Positions 1 through 6,559 are shown, counted from the first letter of the stretch. The stretch is DNA of 7,824 nucleotides from Spirochaetota bacterium (GCA_028276145.1 JAPYWX010000066.1:1-7824); one strand, 5' to 3'. Notes: generated by a model from the sequence alone, not told the origin. A program made the numbers and translations.

Positions 1-18
1 AAGCACTGCTACAAGCAG
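1..18 (-). repeat. Mini-hairpin abutting the gltX stop codon, start of a probable array
   Basis: Read on the minus strand, the base after the gltX stop begins a perfect 5-bp stem, CTGCT-TGT-AGCAG (18 down to 6). Its last G is also the first base of GTGCTT (6 down to 1), which equals the left arm plus first loop base of the commonest unit of the array at 2693-2833. The window edge cuts the second unit, so its completion is inferred. The position directly after a stop codon matches the other array. It may shape the 3' end of the thrC-gltX mRNA; there is no T-run visible before the window ends. Confidence 0.6.
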
Positions 19-1401
19 CTATAAATACTTTGAAATTCTCTTAACTACTTTTTCTTTACCGAGCAATTTGATAACATCAACCAATCCCGGACTAACCTTA
101 CTGTTTGTTAAAACTATCCTTAGAGGGGGACCAAATTGTTTTAGCTTTATACCGTATCTCTCAGGTATACTTCTCAGTATACTCTCACCTTCTTCATGAG
201 GCTTGAAGATTATATCATCTAAACTATCTATCAAATCCCTAAAAGATTTCTTCACAGCGTCATCTATCATCTTCTCAACTTCAAACGAAGGGTCAACATC
301 TACATCGTCAGTTGTGTATATCCTCGTACTATTGTAAAAATCCCAAAGGGTATTTATTCTCGTCTTATATACCTCAAAGGCATTCACTATAAATTCATCA
401 CTCAATGTTTCACCTAGTTCATTCTCCTCTAAGAAAATCTTGTAGTACTTTAAGAATTTCTCAGGAGATAGCATTTTGATATGTTCACTATTAACCCATA
501 GCATTTTCTGGTCATCAAATACAGCATTGGACTTATTAAGGTCCTCAATGTCAAAAAGGTTTATTAGTTCCTCAATAGTAAATATCTCCTGATCACCGTG
601 AGACCACCCCAACCTAGCCAAATAATTTATTATCCCTTCAGGTATGTAGCCTTGTTTTCTGTAGTACTCAATATTTATTGAACCTTCCCTTTTTGATAAT
701 GGAGACTTATTTTTGTTCAATATTAGGGGCAAATGTGCAAACACAGGTATATCAAAGCCTAAGGCTTTGTATATCAATATTTGTTTAGCAGTGTTAGTTA
801 AATGGTCCTCTCCCCTTATCACATGAGTTATTCCCATAAGATGGTCATCAATAACCACAGCAAAGTTGTAAGTTGGGCTACCGTCCCCTTTTATTATTAC
901 TAAATCATCAAGGTCAGAGAATGGCACAACTACCCTACCCTTTACCTTATCTTCAAACTCAACGTAATCAAACTCACCAATATCAAATCGTATTACATAA
1001 TTCTTATCCTTAGGCTCTAATGTGTTGCCTCTACAATGTCTGTCATACTTTATTCCGAACTTTACATTCGGATTATTCTTCTGCCTTGCCTCAATTTCTT
1101 CCCTCGTACAAGTACAATAATAAGCTCTACCCATTTCTACCAACTTCCTAGCATACTCCCTATATATATCAAACCTTTGACTTTGAAAGTAAATCTCATC
1201 CCAGTGCAAGCCAAGCCACTCAAGGTCTTTCTTTATTGCCTCAACATACCTCTCTTCAGACCTAGCCAAATCAGTATCCTCAATTCTCAAGATGAACTTA
1301 CCGTTGTGCTTCCTAGCATAAAGCCAATTAAAAACTGCCGTCCTAACATTACCTAGATGAAGCTTACCAGTCGGACTCGGAGCAAACCTTAACCTAACCA
1401 T
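19..1401 (-). CDS. gltX: Glutamyl-tRNA synthetase
   Basis: Class I aminoacyl-tRNA synthetase, 460 residues (normal for bacteria), which charges tRNA with glutamate in the cytoplasm. The N-terminus FAPSPTGKLHLGN carries the HIGH-type motif as HLGN at residues 15-18. RGEDH (196-200) and NYLARLGWSHGD (259-270) are family signatures. The KMSKS-type loop is PLSKR at 234-238, keeping the catalytic-side lysine but with proline where most family members have lysine. An insertion resembling the zinc site of E. coli GluRS has C96, C98, Y119 and C123 at matching spacing; the fourth ligand position (His in E. coli) is glycine. The C-terminal anticodon-binding helical domain ends normally. The start is fixed by the conserved N-terminus, yet no Shine-Dalgarno is seen at a usable distance; AAGG lies about 19 nt upstream. 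It follows thrC by 34 bp, so co-transcription is likely. Whether it is discriminating or also charges tRNA-Gln cannot be read here. Confidence 0.97.
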   Translation of the reverse strand: MVRLRFAPSPTGKLHLGNVRTAVFNWLYARKHNGKFILRIEDTDLARSEERYVEAIKKDLEWLGLHWDEIYFQSQRFDIYREYARKLVEMGRAYYCTCTREEIEARQKNNPNVKFGIKYDRHCRGNTLEPKDKNYVIRFDIGEFDYVEFEDKVKGRVVVPFSDLDDLVIIKGDGSPTYNFAVVIDDHLMGITHVIRGEDHLTNTAKQILIYKALGFDIPVFAHLPLILNKNKSPLSKREGSINIEYYRKQGYIPEGIINYLARLGWSHGDQEIFTIEELINLFDIEDLNKSNAVFDDQKMLWVNSEHIKMLSPEKFLKYYKIFLEENELGETLSDEFIVNAFEVYKTRINTLWDFYNSTRIYTTDDVDVDPSFEVEKMIDDAVKKSFRDLIDSLDDIIFKPHEEGESILRSIPERYGIKLKQFGPPLRIVLTNSKVSPGLVDVIKLLGKEKVVKRISKYL

Positions 1402-1435
1402 AGAGATTTATTTTCTATTACCTTAGCTAACAAAA

Positions 1436-2488
1436 TCAAGATTTTATAAACTTCATAACTTCACTAAACGAAGGCTTTATAGTAAATGTTGGTGGCAAGT
1501 TGGATATTGCTGTATTCGGATCCTTTAAGCCATTACCTGTGGCTATAGCCACAACTAAAGCACCTTTAGGAATATCCCCACTTCTCACTAACTTAATTAA
1601 TCCAGCAATTGATGCCGCTGACGCAGGTTCAACAAATATACCCTCAGAAGATGCTACTTTCTTGTAAGCTTCTATTATTTCATCATCCGAGACATCTATT
1701 ATTTTACCGCCTGATTCGTCTCTTGCTTTTACTGCTTCTTGCCACCTTGCAGGATTACCTATCCTTATTGCCGTAGCTATCGTCTCAGGCTTCTCAAAAA
1801 CCCTATTGTAAACAATCGGTGCTGCCCCAGATGCTTGAATACCAAACATTTTTGGCAAACTACTTATCTTACCCACGCTTTTGTACTCCTTGTACCCCAT
1901 CCAATAAGCCGTTATGTTACCAGCATTACCAACAGGCATAACTTGAACATCTGGTGCCCTACCTAAGTAATCACATATCTCAAACGCTGCTGTCTTTTGT
2001 CCTTCTAGCCTATACGGATTTATTGAATTTACTATCTCTATACTCTCCTCCTTTTCTGCCTCTCTAACAACTCTCAAAGCATCATCAAAATTCCCCTCTA
2101 CTTCCAAAACTATCGCACCGTAAATCATAGCTTGGGCTAGCTTACCCAACGCAACATAACCCTTCGGAATCAGAACTATTGATTTTATACCTGCTCTAGC
2201 AGAGTATGCCGCCGCCGACGCTGAAGTATTACCAGTAGAAGCACAAATCGTTGCCTTAACCCCCCTTTCAATAGCTTTTGAAATAGCCACCGTCATACCA
2301 CGGTCCTTGAAAGACCCCGTAGGATTTAACCCCTCAAACTTTATAAATAAGTCTACCCCCAATTCTTTACTAAGATTAACAGCCCTTATCAACGGAGTAT
2401 TCCCCTCATTCAATGTAACAACAGGTGTCTTATCAGTTATTATAGGCAAAAATTCCCTATACCTCTTTATTACTCCTTCCCACACCAT
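1436..2488 (-). CDS. thrC: Threonine synthase
   Basis: PLP-dependent enzyme converting O-phospho-L-homoserine and water to L-threonine and phosphate, the last step of threonine synthesis. It has 350 residues, the short bacterial and archaeal form. The N-terminal stretch has NEGNTPL (28-33), then PTGSFKDRG (57-64) with K61 as the expected PLP Schiff-base lysine. STGNTSAS (84-91) is the substrate and cofactor loop, PVGNAGN (185-191) the expected phosphate-binding loop, and TGNGLKDP (317-324) the C-terminal family signature. No key residue is missing. The related fold-type II enzymes threonine dehydratase and cysteine synthase are less likely because of the full-length match to the threonine synthase pattern around PTGSFKDRG and TGNGLKDP. 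It has a strong ribosome binding site and is the first gene of the probable thrC-gltX unit. The pairing with gltX looks like shared transcription rather than shared pathway. Confidence 0.95.
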   Translation of the reverse strand: MVWEGVIKRYREFLPIITDKTPVVTLNEGNTPLIRAVNLSKELGVDLFIKFEGLNPTGSFKDRGMTVAISKAIERGVKATICASTGNTSASAAAYSARAGIKSIVLIPKGYVALGKLAQAMIYGAIVLEVEGNFDDALRVVREAEKEESIEIVNSINPYRLEGQKTAAFEICDYLGRAPDVQVMPVGNAGNITAYWMGYKEYKSVGKISSLPKMFGIQASGAAPIVYNRVFEKPETIATAIRIGNPARWQEAVKARDESGGKIIDVSDDEIIEAYKKVASSEGIFVEPASAASIAGLIKLVRSGDIPKGALVVAIATGNGLKDPNTAISNLPPTFTIKPSFSEVMKFIKS

Positions 2489-2491
2489 AAA

Positions 2492-2499
2492 CCTTCTCC
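2492..2499 (-). promoter_or_regulatory. Ribosome binding site of thrC
   Basis: On the minus strand GGAGAAGG lies 3 nt before the ATG at 2488, with the GGAG core 7 nt away. This is a near-ideal Shine-Dalgarno and fixes the thrC start. It contrasts with gltX, ispG and the TPR gene, which lack one. Confidence 0.8.
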
Positions 2500-2577
2500 A
2501 AACAAGAATAAGATTTTAATCGTAAACACAAAAAAATTAAAAATTCTCTTTAAGTAGCCACTCTTACCTACTTTTGT

Positions 2578-2611
2578 AAAAAACGTAATATCAGGGAGGC
2601 GATAGCCTCCC
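2578..2611 (-). terminator. Possible terminator after the secreted-protein gene: GC-rich hairpin and T-run
   Basis: GGGAGGC (2594-2600), loop GATA, GCCTCCC (2605-2611) is a perfect 7-bp stem, by far the most GC-rich hairpin in the window. Read on the minus strand it is followed 10 nt later by six T (2583 down to 2578). The gap is longer than in a standard intrinsic terminator, so termination is inferred. It is positioned to separate the upstream secreted-protein transcript from thrC. No plus-strand gene ends nearby. Confidence 0.45.
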
Positions 2612-2626
2612 CTAGAATAAAATTCA

Positions 2627-2663
2627 GGTTACCCTACCAAAAGTAATATGTGCTATGGTTACC
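2627..2663. repeat. Pair of GGTTACC direct repeats 30 bp apart
   Basis: GGTTACC occurs at 2627-2633 and 2657-2663, exactly 30 bp start to start, about three helical turns. It lies between the GC-rich hairpin and the mini-hairpin array. The same-face spacing could suit a DNA-binding protein, but two 7-mers can also occur by chance; function is unknown. Confidence 0.4.
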
Positions 2664-2692
2664 AACAAGTAATTAGCTCTAGTAAGCAACTT

Positions 2693-2833
2693 GTGTTAGT
2701 AAACACTGTGTTAGTAAACACTTGGTGCTAATAAGGTGCTAATAAGCACCTGTGCTAATCAGCACTTTGTGCTAATAAGCACTTCGTGCTAATAAGCACT
2801 TAGTGTCAATAGACACTTTGTGCCACTAGGCAC
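2693..2833 (-). repeat. Tandem array of covarying mini-hairpins (GTGNN-loop-NNCAC)
   Basis: Eight complete units begin at 2693, 2708, 2736, 2752, 2769, 2786, 2803 and 2820, and a half unit at 2725. Each has a perfect 5-bp stem (6 bp at 2735-2750) around a 4-nt loop (AGTA, AATA, AATC or ACTA on the plus strand). The last five are spaced at exactly 17 bp, with 3-nt linkers TTT, TTC, TTA and TTT. Outer pairs GTG/CAC are constant. Inner pairs are TT/AA twice, CT/AG four times, TC/GA once and CC/GG once, always complementary. The final unit ends at 2833 and the stop codon of the secreted-protein gene is 2834-2836, so in mRNA the hairpins start at the first base after the stop. Roles in mRNA 3'-end protection or transcription are inferences. 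Confidence 0.85.
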
Positions 2834-5728
2834 CTAAAAAGGTATTGAAAGCAACCAATACCTAAAGCTCAATTTACCACTTTCAAAGTTATAGTAAACA
2901 TCTAACCCGTTTCTCATAACAAAATAACCATTACCTGGAATATCAATATTGAAAAACACACCTACCCTAGCCTCAAACTTTGGTGATAAACTATCGCTAT
3001 ATGATAGCTCATTAAAAAGCATACCACCAATGACACTACCGACACCCCAAAAAGAAGTTAGATAAATGGGCCAAATACCTTCATTCAAATCAAAAAACTT
3101 AACAAAAATACTCAAAGAAGATGTTAGATAATTCCTACCAACCCCACCACTATAGGTAAACAAATTTAGCTCATTGAATCCTCTTTCACTCACAGGGAAA
3201 AACTCCGGATACCTAAAGCCACCGAAACCAAAGGCATCAAAAAAGTCAGATGTTCTAAAGTTAACATCAAACCTAAAAACATTATTCCCCCAAATCCTCA
3301 AAGCCAAAGCAAAGAAAGAAGAAGAAACATAACCATTCGTCCTAGAACCTATAATATCATTAGCAAGCTTTAACCCACTACTAAAGTACCACCCTTCCTC
3401 AGAAGTTATAGCACCAATAGAAGACCTAAGAGTACTAATAACGAATCCAGTAGTCAAGTAAGGTGAGAAAAACCCTTTAGAACTATTAGCAAACGAATAA
3501 CTAGGCCAAAAAGAATCACTATCCTTCGCATTAAACGAAGGCAAAGAGAAATAAACAAAAGGATAAAAACTTATGTAATTATTAAAAACACCACCAGAAA
3601 CACCAACACTACCATAGTCAAAAGTAAACACACTGTAGCTATACCCTATTTCATTAAGCCTAATACCAATACTGTCACTACTAACGATATGATATCTGAA
3701 GATATTAAGGAAAGTATTAATGTAAGGTACTGAAGAATCCTTGAATGTAAAAGTGTAATCAACTGCGTTAGCGTTGAAATCCCAGGAAAAATCAATATAA
3801 CACTCTCTGAATTCAAGAGGCTCATCGTAAAACTCAAAAAGCACCCCTAACCTTCTTAATGAAAAATCATTATTAAACTCCACTATCGGGAAAAAAGTAG
3901 ACAAAATATAAAGCGGCGTAACATTATTAAAAAACCCATAACTTGAAAAATTCGTTAATTCAACACTTTTTGATTTTATTTTCTCTAATTCCGGCAAATA
4001 AACTTTACCAGCCCTATCAACAGAAACAACATCTTCCTTCTTAACATTGAACCTAGCTATATCATATCCATTTTTTGAAATAGAAATGCCATAAACATTA
4101 CCCCCAAACCTAATAGGATTATAAACAGCAAAAACAGGCTTCACCAACCTTGAAATCTTACCCGAACCAATATCATAAGAAAAAACATTCACCCTATCAC
4201 CTTCAATCGAAGAGGTGATTATATCACTAGTGATGGTATCACCTGTGATTATATCACTTAAATTACTTGTGGCAGAACCACCTTCTGAAAATTTAACGGA
4301 AAAGGCAACACCTATATTCGTAACCTCTCGAACTTTCTCAAAAGTACTCAAATCAAAAATTTCAATAACACCATTACCATTAACCCTACTAAGTAAAACT
4401 AGGTATTTATCATTAACATCAATATCAATACCCACTCTATCATTCCAAGTAAAAATATTAGTTAAGTTACCTTGAGAATACAAAGAAAGGTAACTTTTGC
4501 CATCTTTATCAATAAGAAGAAAAGCTATTTTCTCATCCTTAAGAGCAACCTTGTAAACACCACTTATACCGGTATCAATTTCATCGTAAAGGTAAACTTT
4601 ATTACCTTTGACCCCCAGCTTAGCGAACTTCAAGAAAAATCTATCCTCATACCTAGTACCCACATATTCAGTAAAAGCAATGGTATTACCTTTGATATCA
4701 AAACTACCTATGTACCTTTCGTAAAGCAAAAATCCCTTCTGTTTACCATCTAAAGAGATGTATTTAAGCCCAGAGAAAGCAGTTTTCGTTGAACTTTGAG
4801 AATAGATTATAAATTTATCAAATAACCTAAAATCGTTTTTATACCATCCTTCGGATGTTAGGAATTCTGGCAACTCTGAATTTGAAATTCTATTAGATAA
4901 TTTAGTAGAGGCGTAGCCTCTAAAATCATCCCATTCTTCAAAAATTGTTCTACCGAAAGTGTTTTTAAAAGCAAGGTAAAAGAAGTTAGGCATGTAATAG
5001 GAATTTTCAGTGTAGAATGACACCACTTTTTCGTAGCCATACTTCTCGCGTAGATAATCAAAGAAAAGCCCACCGTAAAGGTACCACTCCTCAAGAGAAA
5101 AATCATAACCAACGAGAGAGGATTTATAAAAACTTCTAAACTTTCCATAATATACATCAGCAAGAAGAATATCAGAAAACATAGGGTTATTAATCCTACC
5201 AAACCCCCAAGAACTTTCATTAAAAACTGTTATTGATTCTAAAAAAGTACCGGGAAGGTATAAATTGGGAACTACATAGTACCCGAATATTGCTCTAAGT
5301 ATTGACCAGAAACCTCTTGCCGGCTCGCTTGCCAAAGCATGAGTTAGCTCATGCAAAAACAAAATTTTAACATCATCATCTGAGAAAAAATGACTATTTT
5401 TACTAATCATTGAAGAATAAAGGACTATTCTAGGTCTAGGAATAGGCATGTAAAAGCCATTGGGTAAATCACTACTATCAACGACAATAACAGGAAATTT
5501 GTAATCAAACCCTGAATTCATCCTACCTTTAAGTAGTTCATAAACCTCATCACAAACAGAATATACCTTACTAGCGAAATTTTGTGACTCAGGCGTAAAG
5601 TATATTTCAAAGTACTTTGTTTCAATCTTCTTCCAATCTTTAAGAGGCGAGAAAGTACCAAAAAGGAATTGAGAATAAGAATAAACAGAAAAAAGCAAGA
5701 AAACAAAGACAAAAAGCAATTTTTTCAT
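2834..5728 (-). CDS. Secreted metallopeptidase-like protein with probable beta-propeller and C-terminal beta-barrel
   Basis: The protein has 964 residues. Residues 1-19 are a signal peptide (MKK, hydrophobic core, cleavage likely after SYS19). Residues about 35-280 resemble the peptidase MA (gluzincin) family: HELTH at 126-130 supplies two predicted zinc histidines and catalytic E127. LPGTFLESITVFNE (158-171) matches the downstream pattern in which E164 would be the third ligand, and YGGLFFDYLREKYG (218-231) is a typical following helix. Residues about 295-600 show repeated short beta-strand patterns such as FSYDIGSGK, suggesting a TolB/PD40-like propeller. From about 610 to the end, aromatic alternating strands and a final phenylalanine (YWLLSIPF) suggest an outer-membrane barrel. 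The substrate is unknown, and loss of peptidase activity cannot be excluded. GGGGG lies 4 nt before the ATG. Residues 491-505 are encoded by an internal hairpin repeat. The closest general idea is the peptidase/propeller/surface-antigen proteins of diderms. Confidence 0.85.
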   Translation of the reverse strand: MKKLLFVFVFLLFSVYSYSQFLFGTFSPLKDWKKIETKYFEIYFTPESQNFASKVYSVCDEVYELLKGRMNSGFDYKFPVIVVDSSDLPNGFYMPIPRPRIVLYSSMISKNSHFFSDDDVKILFLHELTHALASEPARGFWSILRAIFGYYVVPNLYLPGTFLESITVFNESSWGFGRINNPMFSDILLADVYYGKFRSFYKSSLVGYDFSLEEWYLYGGLFFDYLREKYGYEKVVSFYTENSYYMPNFFYLAFKNTFGRTIFEEWDDFRGYASTKLSNRISNSELPEFLTSEGWYKNDFRLFDKFIIYSQSSTKTAFSGLKYISLDGKQKGFLLYERYIGSFDIKGNTIAFTEYVGTRYEDRFFLKFAKLGVKGNKVYLYDEIDTGISGVYKVALKDEKIAFLLIDKDGKSYLSLYSQGNLTNIFTWNDRVGIDIDVNDKYLVLLSRVNGNGVIEIFDLSTFEKVREVTNIGVAFSVKFSEGGSATSNLSDIITGDTITSDIITSSIEGDRVNVFSYDIGSGKISRLVKPVFAVYNPIRFGGNVYGISISKNGYDIARFNVKKEDVVSVDRAGKVYLPELEKIKSKSVELTNFSSYGFFNNVTPLYILSTFFPIVEFNNDFSLRRLGVLFEFYDEPLEFRECYIDFSWDFNANAVDYTFTFKDSSVPYINTFLNIFRYHIVSSDSIGIRLNEIGYSYSVFTFDYGSVGVSGGVFNNYISFYPFVYFSLPSFNAKDSDSFWPSYSFANSSKGFFSPYLTTGFVISTLRSSIGAITSEEGWYFSSGLKLANDIIGSRTNGYVSSSFFALALRIWGNNVFRFDVNFRTSDFFDAFGFGGFRYPEFFPVSERGFNELNLFTYSGGVGRNYLTSSLSIFVKFFDLNEGIWPIYLTSFWGVGSVIGGMLFNELSYSDSLSPKFEARVGVFFNIDIPGNGYFVMRNGLDVYYNFESGKLSFRYWLLSIPF
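4215..4257 (-). repeat. In-frame mini-hairpin triplet inside the secreted-protein gene
   Basis: Three perfect GTGAT-NNN-ATCAC hairpins start at 4215, 4230 and 4245, an exact 15-bp period, with loops TAT, GGT and TAT on the plus strand. ATCACTAGTGAT (4223-4234) is itself a perfect palindrome joining units 1 and 2. On the coding strand they encode SDIIT, GDTIT and SDIIT (residues 491-505), inside a Ser/Thr/Gly-rich loop that appears to link propeller strands. The GTG/CAC outer stem is the same as in the array at 2693-2833; here the loop is 3 nt and the linker 2 nt, which keeps the frame. Confidence 0.8.
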
Positions 5729-5732
5729 AAAT

Positions 5733-5783
5733 CCCCCAACACCTTATTGAAAGTATTCTAAAACGACAACAGTAATCTTTCTA
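5733..5783 (-). promoter_or_regulatory. Probable promoter and ribosome binding site of the secreted-protein gene
   Basis: On the minus strand TAGAAA (5783-5778) and TAGAAT (5760-5755) are separated by 17 nt, a 4/6 and 5/6 match to the sigma-70 consensus. The predicted start is near 5748, giving a leader of about 20 nt. That leader contains GGGGG (5737-5733) 4 nt before the ATG, which could pair with the anti-Shine-Dalgarno using a wobble. Confidence 0.5.
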
Positions 5784-5798
5784 CATTTTTCAATTAGG

Positions 5799-5830
5799 TG
5801 CTAAATTTCCTTTAGGTTTGAAACTTAGCA
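5799..5830. promoter_or_regulatory. Dyad overlapping the TPR-gene promoter, possible operator
   Basis: TGCTAA (5799-5804) pairs with TTAGCA (5825-5830). One mismatch (A5805, C5824) is followed by TTTC (5806-5809) pairing with GAAA (5820-5823), leaving a 10-nt centre. Ten of eleven positions are symmetric. The right arm covers the -35 hexamer of the TPR gene and part of its spacer. The dyad also lies about 50-80 bp upstream of the leftward start. One regulator could therefore affect both genes; no regulator is encoded in the window. Confidence 0.5.
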
Positions 5831-5845
5831 ACGAATATTTATAAT
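5818..5845 (+). promoter_or_regulatory. Promoter of the TPR gene
   Basis: TTGAAA (5818-5823), a 16-nt spacer and a perfect TATAAT (5840-5845) form the best sigma-70 match in the window. The predicted start is about 5852. That is downstream of the first ATG (5846) and 3 nt before the second in-frame ATG (5855), so the transcript would be nearly leaderless and begin translation at 5855. Confidence 0.6.
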
Positions 5846-6559
5846 ATGAATGTAATGGAAGAGGCAATCCAAAGCAAAAAGAAAAAATCAGAACTTGTAG
5901 AAAGAGGCATATCCCTTTTCAAAGCACGAAAGTATAAAGAAGCTTTAGAGATATTCAAGGAAGTGTATAGGACAAATCCGAAAGATCCAGAATACAACTA
6001 TTACATTGGGCTTACATATCTGAATTTAGGTAACTACGATGCGGCATTAAATCACCTCTTACACTCTTCAAAAGATAACACAAGTTACTTCGTAGCTTTA
6101 AGGTCAAACATGCTGTGCGGTTACATATACACAATGAAAAAAGAATACAAGCTAGCTGAAAATTGCTTCAGGGAAGTACTCAAAATAAACCCTCAGAGTG
6201 TATCGGCACTACTAGCAATAGCACATGTATTTGAGAAGACGGGAAGATACGACCAAAGTTTAATATACTTAAAAAAAGCTATGGACATAGACCCAGAAAA
6301 CCCAAGAGTACTGAACGCTTTAGCTTACATATATGCAGAAATAGGAATAAATCTAGGTGAAGCAACAAGGCTAGCTAGAAAGGCAATATCCCTTGACCCA
6401 GATTCACCAGAGATAAGAGACACACTAGCATGGGTATACTATAAAAAAGGTGAAATAATCCAAGCATATAACGAAATAAAACAAGCAATATCTCTAATGC
6501 CAGATAACGAAGAAATCAAACAACATTACAAAGAAATCACTAGTAAACTACAAGGTTAA
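5846..6559 (+). CDS. TPR-repeat protein
   Basis: A cytoplasmic protein of 237 residues, with no signal peptide or membrane segment. A lysine-rich start (KKKK at 11-14) is followed by about six tetratricopeptide repeats: roughly 15-48, 49-80, 84-117, 118-151, 152-187 and 188-221. Typical helix-A and helix-B residues are visible, for example YNYYIGLTYLNLGNYDAAL (50-68), with NP/DP turns at 44-45, 115-116, 149-150 and 184-185. The fifth repeat carries a small insertion (AEIGINLGEA). TPR proteins are usually protein-binding scaffolds; the partner cannot be deduced. No Shine-Dalgarno precedes either ATG 5846 or ATG 5855. Because TATAAT directly abuts ATG 5846, the real start may be 5855, giving 234 residues. 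The stop overlaps the ispG stop by a few bases on the other strand. It is divergent from the secreted-protein gene. Confidence 0.9.
   Translation: MNVMEEAIQSKKKKSELVERGISLFKARKYKEALEIFKEVYRTNPKDPEYNYYIGLTYLNLGNYDAALNHLLHSSKDNTSYFVALRSNMLCGYIYTMKKEYKLAENCFREVLKINPQSVSALLAIAHVFEKTGRYDQSLIYLKKAMDIDPENPRVLNALAYIYAEIGINLGEATRLARKAISLDPDSPEIRDTLAWVYYKKGEIIQAYNEIKQAISLMPDNEEIKQHYKEITSKLQG

Larger units (their letters stand above)
2489..2833. other. Gene-free region between thrC and the secreted-protein gene
   Basis: No credible coding frame is seen in these 345 bp on either strand. In minus-strand transcription order it holds the mini-hairpin array, a degenerate hairpin (CAAGT 2666-2670 with ACTTG 2689-2693), two GGTTACC copies, a GC-rich hairpin, and the thrC upstream sequence. 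The last contains a 6-bp inverted repeat, AAGTAG 2552-2557 with CTACTT 2568-2573. A weak possible thrC promoter is TAAAAT (minus strand of 2513-2518), but the hexamer 17 nt upstream (TTTAAT) is a poor -35, so I do not call it separately. Confidence 0.75.

Noticed and set aside
1036..1356. Open frame on the plus strand inside gltX
   Set aside because: It is fully antisense to a well-supported gene, and its translation shows no family pattern. The same applies to the other long frames opposite thrC, the secreted-protein gene and ispG.
1402..1435. Separate gltX promoter in the thrC-gltX gap
   Set aside because: Weak hexamers such as TTGATT and TAGAAA can be picked out, but the 34-bp gap and AT-richness make chance matches likely; co-transcription with thrC is simpler.
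2489..2663. T-box or other amino-acid-responsive leader for thrC
   Set aside because: Minus-strand TAGGGTAACC only loosely recalls the T-box core; the remaining conserved positions and the specifier stem are not recognisable.
2693..2833. CRISPR array
   Set aside because: Units are 15-17 bp with 3-nt linkers, there are no spacers of 25 nt or more, and no cas genes lie nearby.
2693..2833. A series of intrinsic terminators
   Set aside because: Each stem is only 5-6 bp and none is followed by a T-run on the minus strand.
4565..4577. ATACCGGTAT palindrome
   Set aside because: A single 10-bp palindrome within coding sequence, with no second copy or useful position; probably chance.
4858..5220. 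Alternative minus-strand frame within the secreted-protein gene
   Set aside because: It overlaps the peptidase-domain region in another frame; the host frame has recognisable motifs and this one has none.
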